From contig NZ_FRAP01000002.1 of assembly GCF_900142365.1 (NCBI RefSeq), forward strand, positions 62,001 to 126,000: DNA of 64,000 nucleotides, in the 5' to 3' direction. Numbering within the stretch: position 1 is the first letter of the stretch; every line of letters starts with the position of its first letter. The position numbers were made by a program, and so were the translations under genes. A model generated the notes under the pieces. It was given only the letters and a program-made list of their open reading frames with translations, had not been told where the DNA came from and ran no database searches. Positions 8,076-16,961 of the stretch are shown here, in pieces. This stretch comes from Pseudonocardia thermophila. GTDB lineage: Bacteria > Actinomycetota > Actinomycetes > Mycobacteriales > Pseudonocardiaceae.

Positions 8076-8897
8076 GTGCGCACCGTTCTCCCGGAGCTGA
8101 CCGAGCAGGTCGTCGCCCAGATCCGGCCCGCCGACGACCGGCTGCGCGACCTGCTCGGGCACGCCGTCCGCCATCTGCACGCGTTCGTCCGGGAAACCGG
8201 GCTCACTCAGGACGAATGGGCGGCCGTGATCGAGTTCCTGACCCGCACCGGCCGGATGTGCACCCCCGAGCGGCAGGAGTTCGTCCTGCTCTCCGACGTG
8301 CTCGGGGTGTCGATGCTGGTCGACGCGGTCACCAACGACGGGACGGAGGCCACCGAGTCGACCGTGCTCGGCCCGTTCTACACCGGACGGCAGCGCGATC
8401 TGGGCGCGGGCGCGTCGATCCTGCTGCGGGAGGAGCCCAGTGCGCCGCTCGCGGTGCGCGGCCGGGTCCTGGACGCGGCCGGTGCGCCGGTCGAGAGCGC
8501 GATCGTGGAGGTCTGGCAGGCGGCGAGCAACCAGCTCTACGACGTGCAGGACCCCGAGCAGCCGGCGGGACACCTGCGCGGCACCTTCCGCACCGGTCCA
8601 CAGGGCGAGTACGCGTTCCGCACGGTGGTGCCGACCAGCTACCCGATTCCCGACGACGGCCCGGTCGGTCAGTTGCTGCAGCGCATCGGTCGCCACCCGT
8701 ATCGACCGGCGCACATCCATTTCCGGCTCAGTGCTCCCGGGTGTCGGACGCTCGTCACCCACCTTTTCCTCGCCGGCGACGATTATCTGGAAAGCGACGC
8801 GGTGTACGGGGTGAAGCCGTCGCTCGTCGTGCGTCCGCAGCCGCAGGATCAGGGATACGTGGTCGCGTACGACTTCCGCCTGGCGAAGGATGCCTGA
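8076..8897 (+). CDS. Intradiol ring-cleavage dioxygenase (hydroxyquinol 1,2-dioxygenase-like)
   Basis: A 273-residue non-haem Fe(III) intradiol dioxygenase. The N-terminal dimerisation helix region (residues 1-95) is followed by LGPFY near 99-102 and the catalytic beta core. The four expected iron ligands are visible: Tyr155 (NQLYDVQ), Tyr189 (SYPIP), His213 and His215 (RPAHIHF). The enzyme opens catechol-type rings between the two hydroxyls. The presence of the dimerisation domain puts it in the catechol/hydroxyquinol 1,2-dioxygenase group rather than protocatechuate 3,4-dioxygenase. GTG 8076 is preferred because CAGGAG lies 8 nt upstream; GTG 8067, overlapping the ABM stop, is the alternative. 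Confidence 0.88.
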   Translation: MRTVLPELTEQVVAQIRPADDRLRDLLGHAVRHLHAFVRETGLTQDEWAAVIEFLTRTGRMCTPERQEFVLLSDVLGVSMLVDAVTNDGTEATESTVLGPFYTGRQRDLGAGASILLREEPSAPLAVRGRVLDAAGAPVESAIVEVWQAASNQLYDVQDPEQPAGHLRGTFRTGPQGEYAFRTVVPTSYPIPDDGPVGQLLQRIGRHPYRPAHIHFRLSAPGCRTLVTHLFLAGDDYLESDAVYGVKPSLVVRPQPQDQGYVVAYDFRLAKDA

Positions 8898-8921
8898 GCA
8901 GCCGGCGTGTTAGCGTCGGGC

Positions 8922-9584
8922 ATGGGATCGAGGAGCGCATCGCCTCGCCGGCGCGCGGAGCAGCAGCGATCGCGGGAGACGCGCACCGCCATCCTCACCG
9001 CGGCGTTCGCGGAGTTCGCCGAAAAGGGTTTCGAGGCGGCGAGCATCCGCAGCATCGCCGAACGCGCGGGTATCCAGCATCCGTTGATCACCTACCATTA
9101 CCCGACGAAGGACCTGCTCTGGCAGGCGGTGGCCGAGCACACGTTCGCGCAGATCCGCGACGAATGGGACGCGCACGCCGAGCAGAACACCGATCCCGAT
9201 CCGCTGGAACGGCTGCGCGCCGAGTACCGGGCGCTCTTCGCCCACACCGTCACGTATCCGGAATTCCACCGCTTCATGCGGCAGGAGACCTCCAGCAACA
9301 ACCCGCGGCTGCGCTGGGTCGCCGACACGGTGCTGCGCCCGCTGCTGGATCGGCTGCTCCCGCAGATCACCGCGGCCCAGGAGCAGGGGAAGCTGCCTCG
9401 GGTCGAGCCGATGCTCTTCCACTACATGATGGTCAGCCTGACCGTCACCTTGTCCGAGTTCGGCCCGGAGATGCAGCTCACGAGCGGCATCGCGGCCGAT
9501 CGGCTGGAGGTCGCCGACGAGTACTGGAGCCTCGTCGACGCGATGGTGTTCGCCGCCGCGCAGCGCGTGCGCACCGCAGGCTGA
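8922..9584 (+). CDS. TetR/AcrR family transcriptional regulator
   Basis: A 220-residue TetR-type repressor. The N-terminal HTH runs from about residue 18 to 65, with ILTAAFAEFAEKGFEAASIR and IAERAGIQHPLITYHYPTKD. The rest is a helical ligand-binding domain (MLFHYMMVSLTVTLSEFGPE). The ATG at 8922 sits just after TTAGCG-like -10 sequence, so the transcript could be near leaderless; GTG 8907 is an alternative start. Being the last gene of the dioxygenase operon, it is the natural candidate to control it, perhaps through the palindrome at 4093-4106. Confidence 0.85.
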   Translation: MGSRSASPRRRAEQQRSRETRTAILTAAFAEFAEKGFEAASIRSIAERAGIQHPLITYHYPTKDLLWQAVAEHTFAQIRDEWDAHAEQNTDPDPLERLRAEYRALFAHTVTYPEFHRFMRQETSSNNPRLRWVADTVLRPLLDRLLPQITAAQEQGKLPRVEPMLFHYMMVSLTVTLSEFGPEMQLTSGIAADRLEVADEYWSLVDAMVFAAAQRVRTAG

Positions 9585-9604
9585 TGCGTCTGTGCGCCGG
9601 CAGC

Positions 9605-10315
9605 TCAGCCGGTCTCGGGCAGCGCGGTGAGCAGGTCGGCGAAGACGCTGCGGATGTGCTCCCGGCACGCGGCCTCGGCGCCGGCCGGGTCGCGCTTGAT
9701 GATCGCGGTGACGATCTCCTGGTGCTGGCGCACGGAGGCGTCGAGGCGGCCGGGAACGCCGACGGTGAGGTTGCCGAGCCGTTCGAGGTGCAGGTCGAGC
9801 TCGACGAGGAGGTCGCCGATGCGGTGGCCGGCGGCCTGCCGGTAGAGGATCCGGTCGAACTCGTCGAACAGCGCGGGGATCTCGGCGGTGTCGCCGCTCT
9901 CCAGCAGTTCGCGGCTGCGCCGGACGTTGGTCCGCAGCTCGGCCTCGTCGGCCTCGGAGATCTGCATGGCCGCGCGGCGGGCGCAGAAGCCCTCGAGGAG
10001 CTCGCGCAGCTCGTAGATCTCACGGATGTCGGAGTGGGTGTAGCCGCGGACGATCGCGCCGCGGTACGGCGCGACGGTGACCAGTCCCTCCTTCTCCAGC
10101 CGCACGAGGGCCTCGCGGATCGGGGTCTTGCTGACCCCCATCTTCTCGGCGAGCTGGCGTTCGCGCAGCTGCTGGCCGGGCTTCAGCTCCAGCTCCACGA
10201 TCGCCCGGACCAGGCGCCGGTAGACCATCTCCTTGATCTGCAGGTGGGCGTCGTCGCCCTCGGGCGGGGTGAGTCGCAGATTCGGTGCGGCGGTCTCGCT
10301 GGTCGGCCTCGGCAT
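9605..10315 (-). CDS. GntR family regulator, FCD (FadR-C-terminal) subfamily
   Basis: A 236-residue regulator. The winged HTH spans about residues 25-90: AEKMGVSKTPIREALVRLEK then EGLVTVAPYRGAIVRGY. An all-helical FCD effector domain covers 95-225. FCD domains usually bind a metal and a carboxylate effector (family knowledge). ATG 10315 begins MPRPTSETAA. It lies 70 bp downstream of the amidase on the same strand, so it may be the last gene of that operon. FadR-type regulators bind short palindromes. The TTGAGATCTCAA-like sites at 14180, 14338, 21699 and 21873 are plausible targets, with the MocR protein at 21888 as the rival candidate. Confidence 0.87.
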   Translation of the reverse strand: MPRPTSETAAPNLRLTPPEGDDAHLQIKEMVYRRLVRAIVELELKPGQQLRERQLAEKMGVSKTPIREALVRLEKEGLVTVAPYRGAIVRGYTHSDIREIYELRELLEGFCARRAAMQISEADEAELRTNVRRSRELLESGDTAEIPALFDEFDRILYRQAAGHRIGDLLVELDLHLERLGNLTVGVPGRLDASVRQHQEIVTAIIKRDPAGAEAACREHIRSVFADLLTALPETG

Positions 10316-10385
10316 GAGCGTCGGTTCCTCCGCTGCGACTCGGGTTCTGGCGCCCCGCACTCGACGGGACGACCCGCTGCGGGCC

Positions 10386-11861
10386 CTACCGGTCACGGCG
10401 GGCCCGGGGATGGTCAACCTGCATTGTGCTGGTCGGCATCTGCGCCGTCGGGGCGACCGTCCGTTCGTTCGTCGAGGCGAGCACTCGCTGCGCGTGGACG
10501 GCGAACTCGAGCACCCGTTCGTCGTGCGCCCACGGGCCGACGATCTGCGCCCCGACGGGCATCCCGCCGCGGCCGAGACCGGTCGGGAGGGTGATCGCGG
10601 GCTGCCCGGTGATGTTGAACGGGTAGGTGTAGGGCGTCCACGTGATCCACGGCAGCGGGGCATCGGCCTCGCCGCCCGGCGGGACCTCGGCGTCCGCGGC
10701 GAACGCGGTGATCGGCATCGTCGGCATGACGAGCAGGTCCCACTCGTCGAGGACGTGCGCCATGGCGAAGTTGAACTCGCGGCGCGCGGTCATCGCCGCG
10801 TAGAACGCCGGCAGGTCGTAGGCCTCGGCGAGCGGGCCGAGCCGGACCAGTCCAGGGTCCATCACGTCGGCGTGCTCCCGGGCGAGATCGCGGAAGCCCA
10901 GTCCGCGGCCGGTCACCCACAGCACCTCGAACACTGCGCGTGGCAGCTCGGTCGGGAGCGTCGTCTCGGCGTAGTCAGCGCCGCCCGCGGCGACGAGGGC
11001 GTCCAGGGCCCGACCGACCGCTGCGGCGACGTCCTCCTCGGGATCGATGCCGAAGGGTGCGCGGACGATCCCGACGCGCAGCCGCCGCTCGCCGTCGCCC
11101 GCCGGAGGTCGGGACCAGTACGACTGCGGGTCTCGCGGATCGGGGCCGCGGGTCAGCGCGAGCACCGCCCGGGCGTCGCGCACATCGCGAGTGAGCACAC
11201 CGGCGTGCGAGAGGTTCTCGTTGACGGTGCTGGGCCAGACCGGGATCGCGCCTAGCGTCGGCTTGAGCCCGACCACACCGCAGAACGCCGCGGGGATGCG
11301 GACCGAGCCGCCCGCGTCGGTGCCGGTGGCGATCGGCACGGCACCGCTGCCGACGGTGGCGCCGGAGCCCGCGCTCGAGCCTCCGGGGTTGCGCTGCGGG
11401 TCCCACGGGTTGCGGGTGATGCCGGTGCGCGGCGAGATGCCGGTGGCCTTCCAGCCGAACTCGGGTGTGGTGGTGCGCCCGATGACCACGGCGCCGGCGT
11501 CAAGCAGCCGCCCGACCATGGGCGACGACGCGGGTGCGGGCTCGTCCGAGCTGGTCAGCGAACCCTTCCCCGCCGGCACGCCCTCCTCGAGCATGTTGTC
11601 TTTCACCGCGATCGGCACGCCGTGCAGTGGGCTGCGCACGGTGCCGGCCCGCACCTCGGCCTCCCGTGCGGCGGCAGTTGCCCGCGCCCGCTCCGGTAGC
11701 AGTGCGGCGTAGGCGTTGATCACCGGCTCGGCCTGCGCGGCGAGCTCGAGCGCCAGTTCCGCGAGGTGCACGGGGGAGAGCTCACCTGCGGCGACCCGGC
11801 GGCCGAGGTCGAGCGCGCTCGCTGCGCGGTACTCGTCGGCGGTCAGCTCGGCGTAGCCCAT
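10386..11861 (-). CDS. Amidase signature (AS) family amidase
   Basis: A 491-residue amidase. The Ser-cisSer-Lys triad is visible: Lys87 in GVPIAVKDNM, cis-Ser162 in NPGGSSAGS and nucleophile Ser186 in TDAGGSVRIPAAF. The C-terminal NITGQPAITLPTG is also typical. Members hydrolyse amides or ureides to acid plus ammonia or amine. The start ATG shares its A with the aminotransferase stop (TGATG), so the two are translationally coupled. No transit signal is seen. In context it would hydrolyse an amide derived from an imported nitrogen compound (inference). Confidence 0.9.
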   Translation of the reverse strand: MGYAELTADEYRAASALDLGRRVAAGELSPVHLAELALELAAQAEPVINAYAALLPERARATAAAREAEVRAGTVRSPLHGVPIAVKDNMLEEGVPAGKGSLTSSDEPAPASSPMVGRLLDAGAVVIGRTTTPEFGWKATGISPRTGITRNPWDPQRNPGGSSAGSGATVGSGAVPIATGTDAGGSVRIPAAFCGVVGLKPTLGAIPVWPSTVNENLSHAGVLTRDVRDARAVLALTRGPDPRDPQSYWSRPPAGDGERRLRVGIVRAPFGIDPEEDVAAAVGRALDALVAAGGADYAETTLPTELPRAVFEVLWVTGRGLGFRDLAREHADVMDPGLVRLGPLAEAYDLPAFYAAMTARREFNFAMAHVLDEWDLLVMPTMPITAFAADAEVPPGGEADAPLPWITWTPYTYPFNITGQPAITLPTGLGRGGMPVGAQIVGPWAHDERVLEFAVHAQRVLASTNERTVAPTAQMPTSTMQVDHPRARRDR

Positions 11862-12979
11862 CAGCGCGCCCCCACCGGGTCGGGCAGGTCCGTCCACGCG
11901 GCGGCGAAGCGATCGCCCCACTCCTCGGGCACCGAGGTACTGATCTTGACGAATCGCGTCCCGAAGTGCGGCGACTGGTAAGTGCCCGGGCGGATGAAGA
12001 CGTCGCGGTCCAGCATCGCCGCGCACAGCGCGTCGGCGGTCCAGCCGCTGCCGTCGATGTCGACGGCGACGAAGTTGCCGTGCGACGGCCACACGACCAG
12101 CCGGCCCAGTCCGCTCGACTCCACCGCGGCTCGCACCGTCTCCTGGTTGCGCCGGTTCGTGGCGCGGACCCGCGCGAGCCACGCGTCCTTCACCTCGAGC
12201 CCGGCGATCGCCGCGCGTTGCGCGGTGATGCTCGCGCCGAGGGGGTTCGCCGGCACGGCGGTGAGCTTGGTGAGCAGTTCCGGCGCGGCGACCACCGCGC
12301 CAACCCGCAGCCCGGCCAGCCCGAGCCACTTCGAGAACGAGTAGGTGGTGAAGGTGCCCTCCGGGTACAGCTCGGCGGCCAGGGTGTGGCCGTCGGCGAA
12401 GTGCCGGTATGTGCAGTCGTGCACCAGGAGCGACCCGGTCTCGCGCGCCACCTCGGTGATGGCGGCCAGGTCACTGCGCTCGTAGCGGCTGCCCAGCGGG
12501 TTCAGTGGATCGATCAGGTAGATCAGCGAACCGGGTTCGATGACCTCGGCGATCTGCGCGGCGGTGATGCGGTACCCCTGTTCCGCCGAGTAGATGTCGA
12601 TCGTCGTCGTCGGCACGCCCGAGAGCCCGGCGAACCGCTCGGGCCACGGCCATCCCGGATCGGTCGTGACGACGCGGGAGATCGAGCCGGCGAGTGCCGT
12701 GCAGATGTGGTGCAGTCCGCCGACGGCGCCGTCGGTGATCCACGCGTCCGCTCCGTCGAGTCCCAGGTCGGCGACGATCAGCTCGCGCAGCCGGGCGAAG
12801 CCCAGCGCCGGTGCGTACAGCTGGAACTCCCGGCGGCGGACGCTCTCCTCCAGCGCCGCGACCACCTCGGTGGGCGGCTCCAGGTGCGTGGTGTTCTGGC
12901 CCATCCAGACCAGGCCGGGCCGGGCCAGCAGGTGCTCGAAGGACGGCGCGGCCGTCGCCGTGGTCGAGGTCGCGGTCAT
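11861..12979 (-). CDS. Pyridoxal-phosphate-dependent class I/II aminotransferase
   Basis: A 372-residue fold-type I PLP enzyme. The Schiff-base Lys is about K217 in SFSKWLGLAGLRVG, and the Asp contacting the pyridine N is about D188 (LLVHDCTYRHF). IDPLNPLGSRY is in the position of the usual N-P-G loop, here NPLG. The N-terminal part is short and begins near the substrate entry segment (QLYAPALGFARLREL). Start at ATG 12979, overlapping the M20-like stop by 4 bp (ATGA). It could act as transaminase, beta-lyase or decarboxylase. The surrounding amidase and M20-like genes suggest handling an amino acid or amino-acid-like product. Confidence 0.85.
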   Translation of the reverse strand: MTATSTTATAAPSFEHLLARPGLVWMGQNTTHLEPPTEVVAALEESVRRREFQLYAPALGFARLRELIVADLGLDGADAWITDGAVGGLHHICTALAGSISRVVTTDPGWPWPERFAGLSGVPTTTIDIYSAEQGYRITAAQIAEVIEPGSLIYLIDPLNPLGSRYERSDLAAITEVARETGSLLVHDCTYRHFADGHTLAAELYPEGTFTTYSFSKWLGLAGLRVGAVVAAPELLTKLTAVPANPLGASITAQRAAIAGLEVKDAWLARVRATNRRNQETVRAAVESSGLGRLVVWPSHGNFVAVDIDGSGWTADALCAAMLDRDVFIRPGTYQSPHFGTRFVKISTSVPEEWGDRFAAAWTDLPDPVGAR

Positions 12980-14163
12980 TTGAGCAGCGCCAGCACGGAG
13001 AATGCCGTGTACACGCGGGTTGCCTCCACGATGTCGGCGACGGAGAGCTTCTCGTTGGGGCAGTAGACCGGCTCCCCGCCCGGCCCGAAGATCACGGTCG
13101 GGATCTTGTCGCCGAAGCTCGCGGTGTCGCCGAGCCAGCCCGCGGCGCGCAACTGCGGCTCACCGCCGCGGACCAGCCGCACGGCCTCCATCATCGTCTG
13201 CACGACCTCGCTCTGCGGGTCCGCGACGTATCCGGACTTGACGTCGGCCAGCTCCACCTTGGCGGTGAAGCGCGGATCGGCGCGCCGGACGTTCTCCAGG
13301 CAGCGCTCCACCTCTGCCCGCACCGTCTCGACCGACACCCCGGGCTGCGGGCGGCAGTCGACGCGGATCACGCACTCGTCGGGGATCATCGACGGACCGC
13401 CCGGCGGCAGACCGCCGTAGACCCGCCCGGGCGCCATGTAGGTCTCCTCGCCGAACAGTTCGCGCACCCACGGCTCGAGCTCGGGCGTGAGCCGGGAGGC
13501 GTCCAGCTCGATGATCGCCTTCGCGGCGAGCACGTTGGCGTTGATCGCGAGCGGCTTGTGGCAGGTGTGGGCCGAGCGGCCCTGCGCGGTGATGTCGAAG
13601 TAGTAGCGACCGCGGTGGCCGAGGTAGATCTCGTTGTCCGACAGTTCGCCCAGTACGCACAGATCCGCCGTGTACTCGTCGAAGTAGCGGATGGAGCCCG
13701 TCTGATCGCCCATGTGGTCGCTGACCCCGGCGAAGGCGAGTCGGCCGGAGATCGGTACCCCGGAAGCGCGGACGGCCTCGGCGGCGACGATCTGGCACAC
13801 CAGCGCCGCCTTCATGTCCATGATCCCGTGGCCGTAGACGTAGCCGTCGATGAGATCTCCGCTGAACGGCGCGGCCTCGGTCCATCCGATCGAGGCGGGC
13901 TTGGTGTCGAGGTGCCCGGTGAGCACGACGCGCCGACCGGGGCCGAAGTCCAGCTCGCCGACGGCGTTGGGCCGGTCGGGCAGGACCTCCTGGAGGCGGA
14001 CGTCGCTGAAGTCCGAGTCCGTCATCACGCCGACGAGAAACTTGGCGAACGCCAACTCGTCCCCGAGCACGCTCGGGATCCGGCAGACCTCGCGCACGAG
14101 GGACACCACCCGGTCCTCGTCGATGAACAAGAGGGCCTTCGCGACCGCGGCTGACTTCTCCAT
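12976..14163 (-). CDS. M20-family metallohydrolase-like protein with altered active site
   Basis: A 395-residue protein of the ArgE/DapE/CPG2 fold. First-shell residues His84 and Asp86 (TGHLDTKP), Asp116 (GHGIMDMKAAL) and Glu173 (LGELSD) match the family. The dimerisation domain follows (GRYYFDITAQGRSAHTC). However, the catalytic/metal segment normally read as D-E-E is DHMGDQTG at 149-156, and the C-terminal metal His before PNE is replaced in EPVYCPNE. I confirmed both on the nucleotide sequence. It may be a subfamily with different metal chemistry or a non-hydrolytic binding protein. First gene of the minus-strand operon, preceded by the 14180 palindrome. Confidence 0.8.
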   Translation of the reverse strand: MEKSAAVAKALLFIDEDRVVSLVREVCRIPSVLGDELAFAKFLVGVMTDSDFSDVRLQEVLPDRPNAVGELDFGPGRRVVLTGHLDTKPASIGWTEAAPFSGDLIDGYVYGHGIMDMKAALVCQIVAAEAVRASGVPISGRLAFAGVSDHMGDQTGSIRYFDEYTADLCVLGELSDNEIYLGHRGRYYFDITAQGRSAHTCHKPLAINANVLAAKAIIELDASRLTPELEPWVRELFGEETYMAPGRVYGGLPPGGPSMIPDECVIRVDCRPQPGVSVETVRAEVERCLENVRRADPRFTAKVELADVKSGYVADPQSEVVQTMMEAVRLVRGGEPQLRAAGWLGDTASFGDKIPTVIFGPGGEPVYCPNEKLSVADIVEATRVYTAFSVLALLK

Positions 14164-14179
14164 TGCACTCCCACTTCAG

Positions 14180-14193
14180 TTTGAGATCTCAAA
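14180..14193. promoter_or_regulatory. GntR-type operator palindrome TTTGAGATCTCAAA
   Basis: A perfect 14-bp palindrome lies 17 bp upstream of the M20-like start. Related sites occur at 14338, 21699 and 21873, all in front of operons in this locus. The position fits repression of the minus-strand operon. The regulator is inferred: the GntR at 9605 or the MocR at 21888. Confidence 0.6.
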
Positions 14194-14337
14194 TCTGACG
14201 GAGCGGTCTCGCGGTTGTCAAGCTCGATGGCATGTGTCAGTACCTGCGATGACTCGATTACATGTTGCGCACAGGTAAAGCCGACGACGATCCCTTGACG
14301 TCATGGCAGGGTGACCGAGACGATCCTTCAACCAAGA

Positions 14338-14355
14338 TGCGATCTCGAGATCTCA
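14338..14355. promoter_or_regulatory. Compound operator upstream of the BMP/ABC operon
   Basis: TGCGATCTCGAGATCTCA lies 43 bp before the BMP start. It holds a GATCTCGAGATC palindrome and overlapping GAGATCTC half-sites. The same layout with two changed centre bases recurs at 21873-21890. With the 14180 site it would put both divergent operons under one regulator (inference). Confidence 0.55.
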
Positions 14356-14398
14356 GTCACCCCGGGCTGACATCCGATCGCAGGTGGAGGAGAACCAG

Positions 14399-15418
14399 AT
14401 GATCCGATCGACCTCCCGGTTCGCCCGGCGCGGTGCACTGGCCGCGTCGGCTGCAGCGGTCCTGGTGCTGAGCGCGTGCGGCAGCGAGAGCGGCGGCTCG
14501 TCGGCCGCCGCGCCGGGTACGTCCGCCGCGCCCACGAAGGTCGGCGTGGTGCTGGCCGGTCCGCGCAACGACCGCGCGTTCTACCAGTCTTATTTGGACG
14601 GCGTGCAGGCCGTGGCGGAGAAGGAGGGGATGACGGTGTCGGTGGTCGACAACGTCACCTCGCCCCAGGCCGCGATCGACGCGCTGACCAACCTCGCCGC
14701 CGACAACGAGCTGATCATCGCGGGGGGCAGCTCGCTCGTGTCGGCCGGCAACACGGTCGCGCCCCAGTTCCCCGACGTCACGTTCGTCATGTCGGGCGTC
14801 GTCCAGCCCGGTATCCCGAACCTGCACACCTACGCGACCCGTCAGGGCGTGCCGGCCTACGTGGCCGGGGTGATCGCGGCGCAGGAGACCAAGACCGGCT
14901 CCATCGGCTACGTCGGCGGAACCGACATCCCGCCGAACTCGCAGTCCTCGATCGACTTCGAGGCGGGTGCGAAGTCGGTGAACCCGGACATCAAGGTCGC
15001 CTCCACGACGGTCGGTTCGCTCAGCGACGCCGCCAAGGCCAAGGAGGCGACCGCAGCGCAGATCGCCAACGGCGCCGACGTCATCTACGCCTTCCAGGAC
15101 GCGGGCCTGCCGGGCGTGCTCGACGCGGTCGAGGAGTCCGGTAAGCCGGTCAAGGTGTTCAACCCGACCACGAACCGCTGCGACGAGTCGCCGAACCTGC
15201 TCGGCTACGCGTTCCAGGACACGCGGATCATGGTTCAGCACATCATGGAGGACTACAAGGCGGGCACGCTGCCGGCCGAGCCGCGCTTCTACGCCCTCGA
15301 CGACCCGAATGTCCAGGCGCTGCGGCTGTGCCCCGGTTACGAGAAGTACCAGGCCGTCGTCGACGAGACCACGAGCAAGATCAACGCTGGGGTGATCACG
15401 ATGCCCGAGGGCGGGTGA
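14399..15418 (+). CDS. BMP-family ABC transporter substrate-binding lipoprotein
   Basis: A 339-residue periplasmic-binding-type protein of the BmpA/Med family, which in characterised members binds purine or other nucleosides. A twin-arginine-like n-region (RFARRGAL) and a hydrophobic segment lead to the lipobox VLSAC, with the modified Cys at residue 27. A Ser/Ala-rich linker and the binding domain (VGVVLAGPRNDRAFYQSYLD) follow. It should be anchored to the outer face of the membrane. The start ATG is 7 nt after GGAGG. The ATPase gene begins 1 bp after its stop, followed by two permeases, so this is a complete importer. Confidence 0.9.
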   Translation: MIRSTSRFARRGALAASAAAVLVLSACGSESGGSSAAAPGTSAAPTKVGVVLAGPRNDRAFYQSYLDGVQAVAEKEGMTVSVVDNVTSPQAAIDALTNLAADNELIIAGGSSLVSAGNTVAPQFPDVTFVMSGVVQPGIPNLHTYATRQGVPAYVAGVIAAQETKTGSIGYVGGTDIPPNSQSSIDFEAGAKSVNPDIKVASTTVGSLSDAAKAKEATAAQIANGADVIYAFQDAGLPGVLDAVEESGKPVKVFNPTTNRCDESPNLLGYAFQDTRIMVQHIMEDYKAGTLPAEPRFYALDDPNVQALRLCPGYEKYQAVVDETTSKINAGVITMPEGG

Positions 15419-15419
15419 C

Positions 15420-16961
15420 GTGGCGGTACCCACCGCTCGCCCGACCGACAGCGCTGCATCCGCGGCGCTGTCGGTCCGCGGCGTGTCCAAGGCCTACGGG
15501 GACCTGCTCGCCAACGACGGGATCGACCTGGAGGTCCGCCCCGGCGAGATCCTCGCTCTGCTGGGGGAGAACGGCGCGGGCAAGTCCACCTTGGTCAAGA
15601 TCCTCTCCGGGCTGGTGCGGCCGGATGCGGGTGAGGTGCTCGTCGATGGTCGCCCGCTTCCCCCGGGCGATCCGCTGGCAGCCCGCGCGGCCGGGATTGG
15701 GGTCGTGCACCAGCACTTCATGCTCGTGCCGGACATGACCGCGACGGAGAACGTCGCGCTCGCCCAGGGCAGGGCCGCGGGGCGCCGGTTCGACGCGGCT
15801 GCCACCCGGGCCCGACTGATGGAGCTGAGCGAGCGCCACGGCATGCCTGTGCGCCCCGACGTCCCGGTCGAGCAGCTTCCGGTCGGCGAACGGCAGCGCA
15901 TCGAGATCCTCAAGTGCCTGCTCGGCGACGCCCGGGTGCTGCTGCTGGACGAGCCGAGCGCGGTGCTCTCGCCGGTGGAGTGGGACCGCCTGGCGGTGGT
16001 CCTCAAGGAGCTCGCTGCGGCCGGGCTCGCGATCGTGCTGATCACGCACAAGCTCGGTGAGATCGCCGCGGTGGCCGATCGCTGCACGGTCATGCGCAGC
16101 GGTCGCGTCGTGGCGACCGTGCAGGTCGGGGAGACCCGCCCCGAGGAGTTGGCCCGGCTCATGGTCGGCCGCGACGTCGTGCTGCGCTCAGAACGTCCGC
16201 GGATCGACCCCGGCCCGGTCATCCTGGAGGTCTCCGGGCTGACCCTGGCCAGCTACCGCGGCGACCGCGACCTGGGCCCCATCGATCTCGTCGTGCGCGG
16301 CGGGGAGGTGCTCGGCGTCGCCGGCGTCGAGGGCAACGGGCAGAGTGAGTTGGCTGACCTGCTAGCCGGCGTCCGCACCCCGACGGCGGGCACCGTGCGC
16401 GTCACCTCCCGCACCGCCGGCCCGGGACGGGTGGGCGTCATCGCCGAGGACCGGCACACCGACGGGCTCGCCCTGTCGCTCTCGGTGATCGACAACCTGA
16501 TGATGCGGGTCATCGGCCAGGAGGAGTTCAGCCGGCACGGGGTGCTGCGGCCCGGCCGGATCCGCCGGCGCTGCGCCGAGCTCGTCGAGCGGTTCGACGT
16601 GCGCACGCCCGGCCTCGACACTCCGGTGGAGCGGCTGTCGGGCGGCAACCAGCAGAAGATCGTGCTCGCGCGCGAGCTGTCCGGCGAACCCGACCTGCTT
16701 ATCGCGGCTCAGCCGACCCGCGGTCTCGACGTCGGCGCGATCGAGTTCGTGCACGGGCGGATCAACGCGCACAAGACCGGCGGCGGCGCCACCGTGCTGA
16801 TCTCGGCCGAGCTGGATGAGGTGCTCGCGCTGTCCGACCGGATCGCGGTGATGTCGGCCGGGCGGATCGTCGCCGTGCTCGACGCCGCGGAGGCGACCCG
16901 CGACCGGATCGGCGAGTTGATGGCCGCCGGAGTCGAGCAAGGAGAGGACGTGGTCGCGTGA
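15420..16961 (+). CDS. ABC transporter ATP-binding protein, duplicated domains (nucleoside/sugar type)
   Basis: A 513-residue protein with two fused ATPase domains, as in RbsA/MglA and nucleoside importers. Domain 1 has Walker A GENGAGKST at 49-57, a signature-like LPVGERQRIEILK and Walker B VLLLDEPSAVL. Domain 2 starts near residue 265 with a degenerate Walker A (GVEGNGQSE), then LSGGNQQKIVLARELS and LLIAAQPTRGLDVGA. A degenerate second Walker A is usual in this subfamily. GTG start. Its stop overlaps the first permease start by 4 bp (GTGA). It energises import through the next two permeases. Confidence 0.92.
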   Translation: MAVPTARPTDSAASAALSVRGVSKAYGDLLANDGIDLEVRPGEILALLGENGAGKSTLVKILSGLVRPDAGEVLVDGRPLPPGDPLAARAAGIGVVHQHFMLVPDMTATENVALAQGRAAGRRFDAAATRARLMELSERHGMPVRPDVPVEQLPVGERQRIEILKCLLGDARVLLLDEPSAVLSPVEWDRLAVVLKELAAAGLAIVLITHKLGEIAAVADRCTVMRSGRVVATVQVGETRPEELARLMVGRDVVLRSERPRIDPGPVILEVSGLTLASYRGDRDLGPIDLVVRGGEVLGVAGVEGNGQSELADLLAGVRTPTAGTVRVTSRTAGPGRVGVIAEDRHTDGLALSLSVIDNLMMRVIGQEEFSRHGVLRPGRIRRRCAELVERFDVRTPGLDTPVERLSGGNQQKIVLARELSGEPDLLIAAQPTRGLDVGAIEFVHGRINAHKTGGGATVLISAELDEVLALSDRIAVMSAGRIVAVLDAAEATRDRIGELMAAGVEQGEDVVA

